DNA of 25,816 nucleotides from Asparagopsis taxiformis (GCA_030407315.1 JALQPE010000557.1:1-25816); one strand, 5' to 3'; shown: positions 9,139-19,908, counted from the first letter of the stretch. Numbers and translations: made by a program. Notes: a model not told the origin generated them from the sequence alone.

Positions 9139-11703
9139 ACATCGCATCTCGATATTGGATGCACTCGTTCGCGTCGCACACAGACTTCAATTGTAACCGC
9201 ACTAATAACGCTTTTTCCAGTACGAGTCCGATCAACAGCTCCGCTTGGTCACAGATTTGCTTCAATTCCTCAATTGATATCTTTCGAAATCACGCATGCT
9301 CATTTCCACCCGCCTTGAAGTTGTCCACAAATCGTACAGCTTCATATACCTTGTCAAATGAAAGTACCATGCGTTCGGCATCGTCGCCCGTCCCGACTGC
9401 CAGAACGCTCTCCGCATCCACCATGACGACGAAAAGTTCCACGTGGTGCTGTCAATCGCCCGACGCGCAGCACCTCACAGGGGCATGATGGAAACACCGG
9501 CCAAGTCTCAGCTGTATCCGTTTTTGAAACATGTTTCATACAGTTTTTTTAATGACGTCAGCACATATCACCAGCGCCATATGCCCGACTCTTTCTTTAC
9601 ACTGAGAATTTTTGTTTTCGGAATTGCCACCTCTTTGGCTACTTTTCCTGCGGTCTTATCCAGTGAAATCGGCGACGTTGTTCGATCCTCCGTTTCCGTA
9701 CGGATACGATTTGGCAAGACAGGTCCATGTTGTGTGTTTGGCCGCGGTGCAGCGGTGCAATTATTACCGCGCGACGCAACGGGAGCGCTGGATGGATGAA
9801 CGCCATCTCGGTATTTTGCCAGTTTGGCGTTGGCGGGAGGCAACACTCAAACTGTTCTGATATTTATTCTTAGGGACTGCGCGTGGCCAATCACCTCTCT
9901 TAATAACCACTTGGATTAACCTTAGCCGTTTCGGAGTGAACGCGAGTGCATCGACAACTTCTAGACCACTTCACACAAAGATCTATGCTGCATAATGATA
10001 AAAGCTTATGGGCATACCAAACACAACTCGATCCTCCGGAGGAGGATCCAAAAACTGATGCATCTGTTCCGCAAAAGTATTCCACGCCACAGAATGCACC
10101 ACATGCCATTTTACACGTTCAAACACAATACCACACAGCGCATCTCACACTACGTCATGTAGATCCAGTCTCAGCCTTCGCAATTCATCTGTGGTAGAGA
10201 CAAAAACTCATTGATAATGCTTTCAAACCTCCACAAGTCTATTTGAAGCTGCATTCACAAGAATCACAATCATCTCCATTCCCACACTTGACGCCGTGTT
10301 CGCATTTGGAACTGTCTCCCACATACTGCCTCTCCGACTCTCAAGTAGTCTCGCAGACGCGTTTAAACTGCAAACGCAAGTTCGTACACGTCCTGCTCCT
10401 CCCATCGCACATTCATAGACCCCCGTGCGCCATTCGCGCGCTCCTCACAATCCCGGAACACTTCTCCCAGAATTCTGTCCGGCGTCACGGCAATTTGCGT
10501 ACTATCAGATGTGCAAGGTCTTGTAATGCGCTATGTAGAGACGAAACTATTCTAATTTCATGATTACGACTTGCAGCTACTTTGCCCGCTGCAAGCCCGA
10601 CTGCCGGGAGTGATACATTCAGATCGGCGACATATGTTTGCAGTCGTTCCAGACGAGCTTTAGCATGGTAATGCCAAATCTGCAGAGTTTTCCTTGCGAC
10701 GTGTATCAGTTGGTGAATCGGGCTCTAGAAACCATGCATCACCCTTGTTCAGTTTTCTACCAGCTTGCCGTAGTATCTTCTCGTCCCTCCAACTCACTCT
10801 TGGTACCACATTTATGTTGATGTACAGACCAAGGGTGGTTTCGAAAAGAACGGATTTTACTACACGTTCATGGATGATGGGCTCCTTTCTCCGTTTCTCC
10901 CAAACTTTCTCTATCGTTGCGCGAAGAAATGACAGGACTTCGTCGTTAGTGGAAAGCACGGTATGTGTAGTCACCTTTTGTTGGAAATTTTCTAGTCGCT
11001 GAACGTTGTACCCATACCTGCGATGCGAACTGCCGGCAATTGCCATCGACGGTAATGGCAGGACAACAATACATTCATGGCGAGTCTCGAGACGGTCCTC
11101 GAGCGAGACGAAATAAACTATGATGGGTCTCTTCACGTTGTATTACTCAAGTTCTGAGGATTTTTTGGACGAAAGACATGTGGAAGGACTAGACCTTTGC
11201 GGTGAACTCGTGCTATTCCGTCTAGAACACTCAATATACATCCCGTCAGCACTGCCCTTCTTTAGCTTATCCGGAAGCAGCGTCGCGTCGGCTCGGTTCA
11301 CAACAGCGGCGGTCACAAACAGGCCGAAAAATCGCCTTGCAAGTCCTTAATTGCGGTGAAATCATGAATGTTGGTTGCGGATGCATGTCCGGCAGGTAGC
11401 GAGGGTGGTCAAATATTTTTTCTTGCCTATCGCGGATATAGCGAGTCCGGACTGTCCGCTGTGCTCGACAGTAGCAACTCGAGCGCCTTCTCTTCGAACA
11501 TGTGCCTCTCAAAAGTAGAAACTGGTAGCATTTGTGCAGAGGAATCGATGACTGAATTTGCCTCCAAATGCAGAACGGGGGCAATTTTCGACGCAGAAGC
11601 GGCCTGAGAGGGATGAGGATTGCATCGAGTAGCGCTTCCAATGGGTCTGCACGCAAAAGATGGTTGCCTTCTTTTAGACTGCTTCTTCGCACGTCACAGG
11701 CTG
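9139..11703 (-). pseudogene. Large decayed protein-coding gene, unidentified
   Basis: Coding-like minus-strand segments follow one another in changing frames. They include LPVSTFERHMFEEKALELLL (about 11540), EKIFDHPRYLPDMHPQPTF (about 11400), LARRFFGLFVTAAVV (about 11340) and an open run from 11136 to 10660 with IHERVVKSVLFETTLGLYI. LERLQTYVADLNVSLPAVGL (about 10640), RILGEVFRDCEERANGARG (about 10470), LCGIVFERVKWHVVHSVAW (about 10120) and VLAVGTGDDAERMVLSFDK (about 9380) follow. The last is IEELKQICDQAELLIGLVLE (about 9270). Between them are at least five frame changes and several in-frame TGA and TAG codons. The segments stay in order, so this is one gene of perhaps 700-800 residues that died, not chance frames. 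Introns could explain a few frame changes but not the stops. I could not assign a family. Confidence 0.55.
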
Positions 11704-12311
11704 CTTGACTGGGTTGTGGTGAATTCTCCCCCATCAACGGTGGGGGTTGTTGTTCTGCGTGGTAGAGATGTCACTGCCGATGGACACCAGACTCCATAGG
11801 AGGAAGAGAGACTTGATAAAGCTGCGGCTACTACGCAACTGCGGTATGCTGGGTTGGAGTGGCAAATGAATACTCTATTGGTTGCAATATGGCTTGTATG
11901 GGCTCAGGACATGTGGAAAACACCTTTTTTCGTGTCAGTTGGGGTGCTGTGTAACAAATACGTTTCAATCCTATCCATGACGAAACATAGAAGGGTAGGG
12001 GGTGGCAAGTTCCGAGCAAGTAACATACTCGAGATAAAGCCAGTCCACACCACTCATGAAAGTGGGCTGGTCATACTCCCCACAGCCTCGCTTCTTATAT
12101 ATTCACTACGTAATATCTTCTCGTAACGAACTATTACTGATTTCCATACCGCCAGACCTGCCGTCTTCCTTTCTTCCTCTAATTGCGTGTTATGCGCTTT
12201 TAGGCTATCACAATTTCCTGCGTATATCAGCGCTATGAAAGACGCCAACCACCTTGCCGACATTATAACCTATCCAATGTTCAATGCTCTTCACAATTTG
12301 ACGTTGTCACG
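11704..12311. other. Upstream region of the thioredoxin-like gene; no gene seen
   Basis: No frame here has recognisable content. The segment should contain the 5' UTR and promoter of the thioredoxin-like gene and the lost 5' part of the minus-strand pseudogene. Confidence 0.4.
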
Positions 12312-12778
12312 ATGGTTCTCAAAATCGGAAAAGCAGTCGAGTTTGACTCTTTGGTATCTTCTGCGCCGGTCGCATTGGTAGACTTTTACGCCGTATGGTA
12401 AGCAGCCATCCATCATTTCCATCCACGCGCCGCGCACATGTGACCAAAGACTAACCTGGGATGATTAATGGCTGATACTATAGGTACGGACCGTGCAGAA
12501 CGATTGCGCCCGTTCTGGATGACATGGAGCAGAGATTTGAAGCTGCTGGGCGGCCAGTGAAATTTTTTAAAGTAGATGTGGATGAAAACGCAGAATTGGT
12601 TGAGAAAATGGGTATTACTGCCATGCCGACGTTTCATATCTATAAGAATGGCCGACTTGAGAAGCAAGTTATCGGCGCGCAAATGAAAGTCATCAACGAG
12701 ACCATTGACCATCTTCTATCCGACTTTGCCAAAGTTGACAATGCAGATGAGGAAAAGGTTGCCGTGCAAGTCGAGTGA
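12312..12778 (+). CDS. Thioredoxin-like protein with WYGPC active site, two exons
   Basis: Exon 1 is 12312-12397 and exon 2 is 12484-12778, giving 126 residues. The intron (12398-12483, 86 nt) begins GTAAGC, has CTGATAC just before its TATAG end, and splits the Trp codon of the active site. The fold is a full thioredoxin: VALVDFYAVW, then the active-site loop, FFKVDVDENAELVEKMGI, the cis-Pro motif AMPTF, and IYKNGRLEKQVIGA. The canonical WCGPC reads WYGPC (residues 29-33). The first, nucleophilic cysteine is Tyr (TAC, one transition from TGC), while the second Cys is kept. Without that Cys the protein cannot act as a normal dithiol reductase; known monothiol thioredoxin-like proteins act as chaperones or partners. 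The C-terminus is a short acidic tail. A possible AATAAA lies at 12969-12974. The frame is otherwise undamaged, so the change may be functional, recent, or a sequencing error. Confidence 0.85.
12398..12483 (+). other. Spliceosomal intron of the thioredoxin-like gene
   Basis: The donor is GTAAGC and the acceptor TATAG. A CTGATAC box 9-15 nt before the acceptor could be the branch site. Removal joins the codons for ...AVW and YGPCRT in frame, exactly at the thioredoxin active site, which makes the call firm. Confidence 0.85.
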
Positions 12779-13799
12779 AGCCTTTGCTAATGTGATGTGG
12801 CCATTCCGTTGACTGCTGCTACTCGCCAATACGTTGCACGGGTAGTACCAACTGCACTCGCTGATTGTGGTAACTCGGTTAGTGTTGGATAAATACCTTC
12901 ATCCTCGTATAACCACTAAGTCACACCGGACATGTGGTTCATTGGTTTTACAGTTAGCACTTGTAAAGAATAAAACTCAACTCATTGGACAATCCCGTCG
13001 TGAAATAGCATGTGCATCTGCGAAAACGCGTTTCAGTACCGGTAGAACCTGATGGTACGCAATTCAATATGTATCATGTGCTCGTGTGAAGCGGTTGTTG
13101 ATTTTCGCTCCATATGTGGCCAAGGCGACACCCATGCATATCACATGTAGATGCTCTCATCAACCATGCTAGAGGGCATGAGTTGAAAGCGGTAATTGCA
13201 TGATCGTGAGCTGTGATATGTTGTTTCACAATCGTCGTGTGGAACATTGCGTCAAGATACCAGTCCAAACTCGATACAACTGTGCCAATATTTTAATTAC
13301 ATGGCGACATGCTGCCACCCTAGATCCATCTCGCCGGGTGGAATTCCAACAAAGCAAATGTTGTAATGGTGTCAAGTTTCGGATACCTCAGTGCTGACAT
13401 CAGAGTGGAGGCAAGAGCCTTGCAGTGATGTTACGTTTTGTGATTGCGTGCAGAATAAAGTCAGGTTTTAATCGGCCAAGGGTTGCGCAGTGTATGGTCA
13501 ATGTCACTATCCCTCTCTTGATTGATTTTGATCTGCCACGACGTAACCGTCCTCGTCCAACCGCATACCTCTATTTCCATTCTTACACGTGCATACGTAC
13601 ACGGCAATATTGGTATATGGTCTCCCTCGACTGCAAGCCATGACTCTACGATCAGCTTCAGGATCCTCAACTGAGCTGGATCCTTTTCATCAATATTACA
13701 ATCCTAGAAGCAAACTCTATTTCGCAACAACATTTTCTCAACAAAAGCCATTTTGTCCGTGTTCTTCTACCGTAACAGAAATTCAATAAACGCCCCCCC
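12779..13799. other. Downstream of the thioredoxin-like gene; no secure gene
   Basis: Only short frames occur on both strands, with no recognisable domains. A weak minus-strand reading near 13461-13670 may be a further decayed part of the next pseudogene. A run of nine or more C lies at about 13793. Confidence 0.35.
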
Positions 13800-15000
13800 C
13801 CTTTGTCCACTTCACTTCCCGAGCTACACATGGTCTTTCGTGTAGTCTTCGAGATATCCAAATATTCGGCCATCTTTCTTTCGTGAGCTGTTGAGTTATT
13901 TTCCCATCCACACTCAAAGATAGATTTCTTCTCTATCTATTCATGATGGCAGGCGAAGTGTCGAGGACAGGCATTTCGATTACAAAATTAGAAATCTACA
14001 CGCATGACGCCAGCTCAGTATTCATCCTCTCATCTGCTCCACAATTGCCAAACCCCTCGAGAGAAATTAGTATCCAATACCTGCAAATTCTTCGACGCTT
14101 TCCTTCCTCGGGCGGTCCTCTATCCGTTATTGCCTTTCTCTTTCAAAAGTGATAGAATCACCATGTTGTAGTTGTACAACCACAGAAGTTGCTGATTTAT
14201 CCACTTCTCGGACAAATCTTAGGATAGAGCTTTGAACAAATCATCTTGAGATCCTATCGCTGCTTTTCTTTCATTGAACATGCCCTTTACATATTTCTCC
14301 GAGGAAATCCAAGTTTCGAAGATAATCAATCGCTACAGTAGCGGTGAGATGTGTGAACGTTGAAACTATGCATTTTGGTGAGATGAAACCTTTTTGCTGC
14401 AGGCATTTATTTATCCAACTTATCATTGTGTTTAGATATTGCCCAGGCGAAGTTTAGGGTACTTCTGTCGCTCTCAACCCGCAAAGGGGAGAAGATTTAT
14501 GCAGCAAGGTTACTTTGTTGAATTCACCAACAGCTTGATCTTTGCACTTCCACGCCTTTAACTTTCATGATCGGCAGTGTGAACAGTGCGACCACAATTT
14601 TGATTTTATCATTCCGTCAATCTTGTTTCGTGATATCCGGATGTACTCGCGAGATGCGAGAACTTTTTCAGTTTCCATGAGCATCCGAAGATGTAAAGCG
14701 TCAAAGCATGAAATAGAGTTGTTTCATTCATGCAACATCGATCTACTCAAATTTGTGAGAAAGATGTGTGGAACAGAGAGTTCCAGTTTCGAGTGTTTTA
14801 GAAGAACAAAAACGAGGTGGTGCTCTCCAATGCGTCGGAGTGCAGCAATTATTTCAACAAACCAGCACTTCAGAGTGAAGCAAATCTTGCAGTGTTCGTT
14901 GATCACTAACTTTCCTTTCCAACTCCTGCGAAATCCATGCATGAGCCACATCATCTTTTCCATAGACATCAAAAAAGTCCTCAGACTATACCATCCTATC
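13800..15000 (-). pseudogene. Decayed gene, mostly one frame with many stops, unidentified
   Basis: From 15000 down to about 14010 a single minus-strand frame reads as protein between stop codons. Segments include LKHSKLELSVPHIFLTNLSR, METEKVLASREYIRISRNK, LNTMISWINKCLQQKGFI, HLTATVAIDYLRNLDFLGE and FVREVDKSATSVVVQLQHGD. Near 14000 the frame shifts once, and ISNFVIEMPVLDTSPAIMN and VDGKITQQLTKERWPNIW follow. The interrupting codons are mostly TGA with a few TAA. Because the frame holds over about 900 bp, point mutation dominated over indels. The upstream end is cut at about 15000, where a GC-rich island begins. I recognise no family; the residues look helical and globular. Confidence 0.55.
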
Positions 15001-15007
15001 TATCTAA

Positions 15008-15841
15008 ATGGTGTGCCGGCACACACTTCTACATTCCATTGAGCTAGCTAGGCTCGGGAACAACGCAACATCGGACAGGACACTGTGCACAGTGGGATCG
15101 GGCTTAATTCCAGAATCAAAGCCCAATCCCAAGAAACTTGAAGGGATCCCAAACACTTCTCTCCCGGGCCGAGAAGATGGCCAACCAACCGGGAGCAACC
15201 AGAGAAAACCGAGAACACAGGGACGGAGGATAGATATGCCTCCATCCAGAACGAAGCCATGGCCGCCTCAGACAGCCACAGCGAAGAAAAAGGGACCGCT
15301 GACAGTCGCAGCGAAGTCCCCAATGATCCCGAAACCCCTGCCGCCACTTTTGGGCAGCTCACGGGAACCACAACCGTCACCCTACTCTCGCAGCCCCGAC
15401 ATCAAGACACACCGGAGATCAACTCTCCTCGTGCCCAAACGATGCCCGCCGCGAGATCCCCAACCCCCCCGGAAACCCCGAGAGCCCCAGCGACCGCAGA
15501 GACTATTGTCCTACGGCGACCGGCGACTCCCCGCTCCGGAAACCCTAACCACTCCCGCAGCCCGGACTCCGTCCGCTGCGGGTAACCCCAACAAACCAAC
15601 CCCCGGGAGCCCTGCGACTCCACCCAGCTGCAGCAGCAAGCTACACCCAGCTGGAGACGTCTCGCCCCCGGAACCGCCAACGAAAGAAGCCAAATGCCAC
15701 CCACAGGACACGCCGCTGAGCAGAACGGCGTCCCGTCCTGTGGGCAGCCATCCAAAAAAGTGCGAATCCAGGCCTGGATTCTTTCCTGGAAACAAACACG
15801 CAGAAGAGAAAGAGAAAGCAAATAAATGGGAATATGGTTAG
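15008..15841 (+). other. GC-rich island with Pro/Ser/Arg-rich frames, possibly retroelement ORF1
   Basis: Two overlapping plus frames are open. One runs 15008-15841 (ATG also at 15236) and is very Pro/Arg/Ser-rich. The other, 15259-15585, reads MAASDSHSEEKGTADSRSE and is followed in shifted frames by a basic stretch and, near 15900, SCPSCMRQ, a possible metal-binding pair. The composition contrasts with the AT-richer neighbours, and the island cuts into the 13800-15000 pseudogene. A 14-bp palindrome, GTGTGCCGGCACAC, sits at its left edge (15011-15024). A disordered Gag/ORF1 of an inserted retroelement is the likeliest reading, but no diagnostic domain is present and the true frame is unclear. 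Confidence 0.35.
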
Positions 15842-16316
15842 TTATCTGCCGAAGCAGAAGGAGAAAATGAAATGTGAAGTACTGCCCGCTGAGGCGCATG
15901 CAGAACGGGCAGATTGGGATCGGCGCTCCTGCCCGTCATGCATGCGCCAGGTTGATTCGCCCCCCGCCGCTCGCCTCCATGGTTGGTCGTGTTGGTAAAG
16001 GTTGTTTAGAAGGGGCTTTAACTTTTATCGGATAGCTTTATACTCGGTAGTTGGGCAGGAAATGAAGGACAAATTTTTTGAATGATTTTGCGTGGGGAGA
16101 GGCGGTCAGAAGTGTCAGCAAGAATGTGGAACAGTGACAGCATTGATCTGTGCAACTGGGATTCAAGCCTTAGTCTGTCTCCTGATTAAAAAATCTTGGT
16201 TGATTCCAGGGACAAGGGATATCGAACAAATGCATGTTGCTGCTGCAGAGTAATGATGCATTCTAATTGCAGAATATTACAATGGTTTCGTGTCAGAGTG
16301 CTCTGCAACACTGTGA
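15842..16316. other. Right part of GC island and spacer; nothing secure
   Basis: The first 110 bases may continue the retroelement-like frame (KQKEKMKCEVLPAEAHAERA). The rest has only short interrupted frames on either strand. Confidence 0.35.
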
Positions 16317-16562
16317 AGGGGGGCTCTTGATCTGTCGGCGGTAGGGACGGTAGCATTTGAACAAATCAGAACAGCTCATTGGACGATTTGGACCAATGGC
16401 CAGGCATTCTCCGTGGCCCTGGAGTACACCAATCAGATTGAATCATTGGAGGACTATGACAAATTGGCCCTTGTATTCACCACCCTATTGGTCAAAGCCA
16501 ACCTGGCAGTGGAAATGAAGAAAAAAGTGGCGCCAGCGATACAAGCAAAAATTGACGAATAA
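16317..16562 (+). CDS. Unidentified coding fragment or 3' exon, 81 residues
   Basis: An open frame without an early ATG runs from just after a TGA at 16314 to a TAA at 16560. It contains TAHWTIWTNGQAFSVALEY, ESLEDYDKLALVFTTLLVKA and VEMKKKVAPAIQAKIDE. The amphipathic, charged, helical composition is protein-like and unlike random sequence. With no start codon it may be a last exon or a piece of a decayed element. I recognise no family. It lies between the GC island and the transposase gene on the same strand. Confidence 0.3.
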   Translation, partial: RGALDLSAVGTVAFEQIRTAHWTIWTNGQAFSVALEYTNQIESLEDYDKLALVFTTLLVKANLAVEMKKKVAPAIQAKIDE

Positions 16563-17036
16563 CTATGTACATTACAACACTTTACGGTACCTCACAAGTA
16601 TTGGAAGAGAGACTCTTGGTTTGTTTATTGGAAGGATTTGGAAGAACACGCGCAGGTTTCGTGGGTGTTTTTTCACGGCACATTACTGATTTGCAAAATT
16701 TGGGCACCGCCACCCAGAAATAGACTGCACAGGGGACCGTACGTAAGAATGTCCGAATTTGCGAAAAGTAAAGGCTTACACAACTTTTTTTGGGTAGTTC
16801 CTGAAACAAATCTTGTGTTTATGGCAGAAAGACCCCGAAAATCCTGCAGTCACAAACTTCCGTGACCACGCGAAAACGCGAATGTCACGGAAAAATGAAG
16901 GACATCTGTCCAAACAGAGCTACAGTACGTGTACATCGTATGGCAAAAACGTCAAGTGTCCAGAAAGGCAAGACCATGAGTTTCGTTGTCGTAAGCGTCT
17001 GATACCGTCAGACAGAGACAAAAAACTCCATCATAG
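16563..17036. other. Upstream of the transposase; short frames only
   Basis: Frames such as 16638-16865 and 16813-17040 lack recognisable domains. The terminal repeat of the Harbinger-type element should lie here or further left, but I found none because its right end was displaced by element X. Confidence 0.35.
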
Positions 17037-18278
17037 ATGAAGGGGAAGGGCCGACTGCAAGATCACTCAACATCTCGAGTAAAGAAAAGACACATTGCGA
17101 ACATACTGGCTCTTGCACACTGCCGTTATGTCGATTGTTCTCTATCGATGAGTGCATTTTTCCTTACAGAAATGAACAAGGAGCACATTGACCTCTTTCT
17201 TCATCAAGAGAGAAGAATGAAAATATTTTCGGTGAGCTTCAATCTGGAGTCCCTCGACGACTATGAGTGCCTCCATCGTTACAGGTTTATGAAAAAAGAC
17301 ATATGCAGGGTGATAACTAAGCTTGGGTGGAGGAATGAAATATTTGTAACGAGTCGAAGAGGTTACCAGTTGTCTGCGGCAAAGGCATTTTGCGTTTTGA
17401 CAAGGCGGTTGAGTACACCATGTAGGTGGAAAGACCTGGAGGAAGAGTTTGGAAGGTCATCAAGTGCACTTTGCGAAATATTCTACGAGACACATGAGAG
17501 GTACTACACAACATGCAAGGAATTGTTGTGCAAGTACCATTCCGAATTTATATCTTCAAGAGCTATGTTGTATGCAGGAAAGATATATGAGAAAGGTTCA
17601 CCTCTTGAGAGATGCTTCGGATTTATAGATGCTACTAACGTCTTTATTTCTAGACCGAATGGAGCAATGCAGCGCGCAACTTACAATGGGCATAAAAAAA
17701 GGAACTCCGTGAAGTTCCAGGCTGTAACAATTCCTGATGGTATTATTTTCCATGTTAGTGGACCAATCGAAGGACAGAGGCATGATATTACGTTGTTGAG
17801 GGAGTCGGGAATCGAGGAAGAACTGGAAAGCTCGTTACAAATTTACGGAAATCAGTACTATATGTATGCATACTCAGCATATCCCCTAAGACCATACCTG
17901 ATTGTTGGATTTGCGGGGGCACAATTAGACAATGACGAAAGAAGGTTTAATACAGCAATGTCAAAGGTGCGAATCTCAGTCGAATGGGCGTTTAAGGATG
18001 TACGGAAGTATTTCACAAATCTTGATGTAGGACCAGCCGGGGTAGCGATCGCTAAGGGAGTTCTAGAATTGCAGCCGTGTCAGGGCGAGGTGAACCGGGT
18101 CGCGCTGGTGAACTTGCGTTTCGCACGTCGCGCGGTCGCGGTGGCGATCGGGTGGTACAACGGCTTAACGCGTAGGGATCGATCGCAACACGGGATTCGC
18201 GGGCCGGCGCAAGCCGTGATCTCAGGGGGAGATCACCGAGTAAACTCGAGCACAACGCGATCCACACAGGGGTCGTAA
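17037..18278 (+). pseudogene. Harbinger/PIF-type DDE transposase (DDE_Tnp_4), truncated and fused to element X
   Basis: The first 330 residues are a Harbinger-type nuclease. Helical N-terminal residues (FMKKDICRVITKLGW, about 84-98) and EEFGRSSSALCEIFYETH (about 135-153) precede the catalytic domain. FGFIDATNVFISRP carries the first Asp (about 198). GPIEGQRHDITLLRESGI is the typical GxRHD block (about 242-259). YAYSAYPLRPYL (about 277-288) corresponds to the usual GD-x-AYP motif, but the second catalytic Asp is Tyr. VRISVEWAF carries the third acid, Glu 316. ATG 17148 is another possible start. Element X enters at 18026, inside codon 330, so the C-terminal end of the domain is lost. The frame reads on through X for 83 residues to a stop at 18276. 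With Asp replaced and the end removed, it should not transpose. HARBI transposases normally work with a Myb-like partner, which I do not see. Confidence 0.8.
18026..18263 (+). repeat. 5' segment of element X, inverted copy of 4405-4644
   Basis: It begins TGTAGGACCAGCC, passes through GTGTCAGGGCGAGGTGAACC and ATCACCGAGTAA, and matches the left copy inverted. Similarity ends at about 18263. Confidence 0.8.
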
Positions 18279-19002
18279 TCCCTGGCCTAGTGGCGTGCGA
18301 CGCAACGCGCGCTATCGCGGTGCGACGCAATTCGACGATCGGTTTATGCGCAGCGCGCACGCGAACGTCGGCGATCGTGAGCAACCCCGCACGCATTGTC
18401 GTAACGCAATCGGTCCTCGCGATGCGCTAGACACTTAACTCGTAGCTGCGAAGATGCTGGCTGTTTATTGGTAAGGTGTGAAGCAGAACGACCATTGATA
18501 GCTAAATACTAAGGACAGGTTGTCCTTGCGCGGCCGGCGGCCGCTCGCACGCACGCAAAAGGGAAATATTTGGGAAAAAGACTTTCGTCATAAAAAACCC
18601 AAAAAGGGGGAAATAAAGGGAAATTCGTAGAAATCGCTACACGTGGCGCCGGGCTCGTAATCGCACGCGTTCGCGCTGACGTGCCGTGACACGTAATAGT
18701 ATCGCCACGCGTATGCTCGCTCACTAACTAACTAAACGCGGATGCACGGGGACTCAACTAGACGCCATCGCTCCGACCCGCGCTCGCGCCCGCAACATAC
18801 ATTGCATCACACTCCCCCCGACTAACATCACAGCGCGTCCTCGCGGGTCATCTCTTTCTCCACGTTCTCCACGTTCTCTTCCGTTCTCTTCCGTCTGCTC
18901 TTCTCGCCTGCAACCTCTTCTTTTTTGTTCCGTCTCTTTCTTTCCTTCTCTCCTGCCACGCGCGTTTGCCGTTCTCCTTACCGATTCGCACGTTCGCACG
19001 CT
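18264..19002. other. Leader of right element X; no gene seen
   Basis: This stretch is CpG-rich at first, then carries a homopolymer-rich part near 18580-18630 and a CT-rich run (about 18850-18960) just before the gag-like start. No frame has a recognisable product. Confidence 0.4.
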
Positions 19003-19908
19003 ATGGTGAACGACGGTGATACTCTCCCGAGCTGGCTGCGTGCCAGCATTCCTTCCGGCGAAGAAGCTGCGACGCCGCTACGCACGCCGTCTGCCACTTC
19101 GCGCTTCGCTTCTCCTGCGCCCGCAAGTTCCGAGAGCCCGTTTTACCTTTCCATGGCTCAAGCGTCATCCGCAAGCGCTCCGACACCGGCGGCAACGAGT
19201 GCCCATAATACGGACGGCGTTGGCGCATTGCCCGGCGTCGACGCGATGGTAGACGTGACTGCTGCTCCTGCATCCCCATCTGGGAGTCGCACGAACGTCA
19301 GTGTGGCCTTGTGGTCTATTCCTGTTCCTTCCTCGGTCTCTCTTCCTTCGGCTGCGCAACACGTACCCGTTGTCGCCCCGTGTGCGCGTTACGAGGACCC
19401 TTCTGCGTTCCTTTTCCTTCCGCGCGCGATGCCGACTTGGTCTGAGTTAGGCCGTGTCCAATATTTTCCGCGGCGTTTTCAGTGGGTGCGTATTGCCGAT
19501 GTCAACCGCTACGCGGTATTGCCCGGCCACAAGAACGCGCAGGCCGTGTGAGACGCGCGGCGCGAAGCGGCACTATGCGACTTGGCCGTACCCACCAATC
19601 TTCCATGCGACGCTTATTTCCTTGAGGATGCAGCGGACGAGCGGCTTGTGCGTCATCTGGCGCGACTCCGTACGATGCGTCGCGACGAATTCGCGCACCT
19701 CGATCCGTGGGCGGCAGCTCCCAGCGCCGGCTTCCTGTTGGACGGTGGTGTCCCCTGGAACGACATCGAGCAAGAGGGAGAAGTCAGTGAGCCTTGGTTC
19801 TTCGACGCGGGGATGCGCTCCGAAGCGCGCCGCGAGTTACGCTTGCGCCGCTCGACCGGTTACTTCGTCACGTATCGCGACGCTGAGTTTCGCGAGTTTC
19901 CCGAGGAT
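19003..19908 (+). pseudogene. Gag-like gene of right element X, one in-frame TGA, cut by tail
   Basis: The ATG at 19003 gives MVNDGDTLPSWLRASIPS, then a long Ala/Ser/Pro/Thr-rich region. A more globular part follows (DPSAFLFLPRAMPTWSELG, YFPRRFQWVRIADVNRYAVL). A TGA at 19549-19551 interrupts, and the same frame continues protein-like with LPCDAYFLEDAADERLVRHL, RTMRRDEFAHLDPWAAAP and TGYFVTYRDAEFREFPEDR. The frame then enters the tail repeat at 19909 and stops at 20125. The low-complexity N-terminus with a globular C-terminal half resembles a retroelement Gag. The left X gag-like protein has the same design but little visible sequence identity. The TGA is probably a point mutation; programmed readthrough is possible but unsupported. 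Confidence 0.5.

Larger units (their letters stand above)
18026..19908 (+). mobile_element. Element X, right copy (LTR-retrotransposon-like, gag only)
   Basis: This copy starts TGTAGGACCAGCC inside the transposase gene. The first ~238 bp match the left copy inverted at 4644-4405. A leader with a pyrimidine-rich stretch (about 18850-18960) precedes a gag-like gene at 19003. A diverged tail repeat begins at 19909 within that gene. No polymerase or integrase frames were seen. The insertion fixes the order of events: X arrived after the transposase. Confidence 0.5.

Noticed and set aside
13800..15000. TGA read as a sense codon (alternative genetic code)
   Set aside because: TAA also interrupts the frame, and the intact genes at 7565-8872 and 12312-12778 use TGA as their terminal stop.
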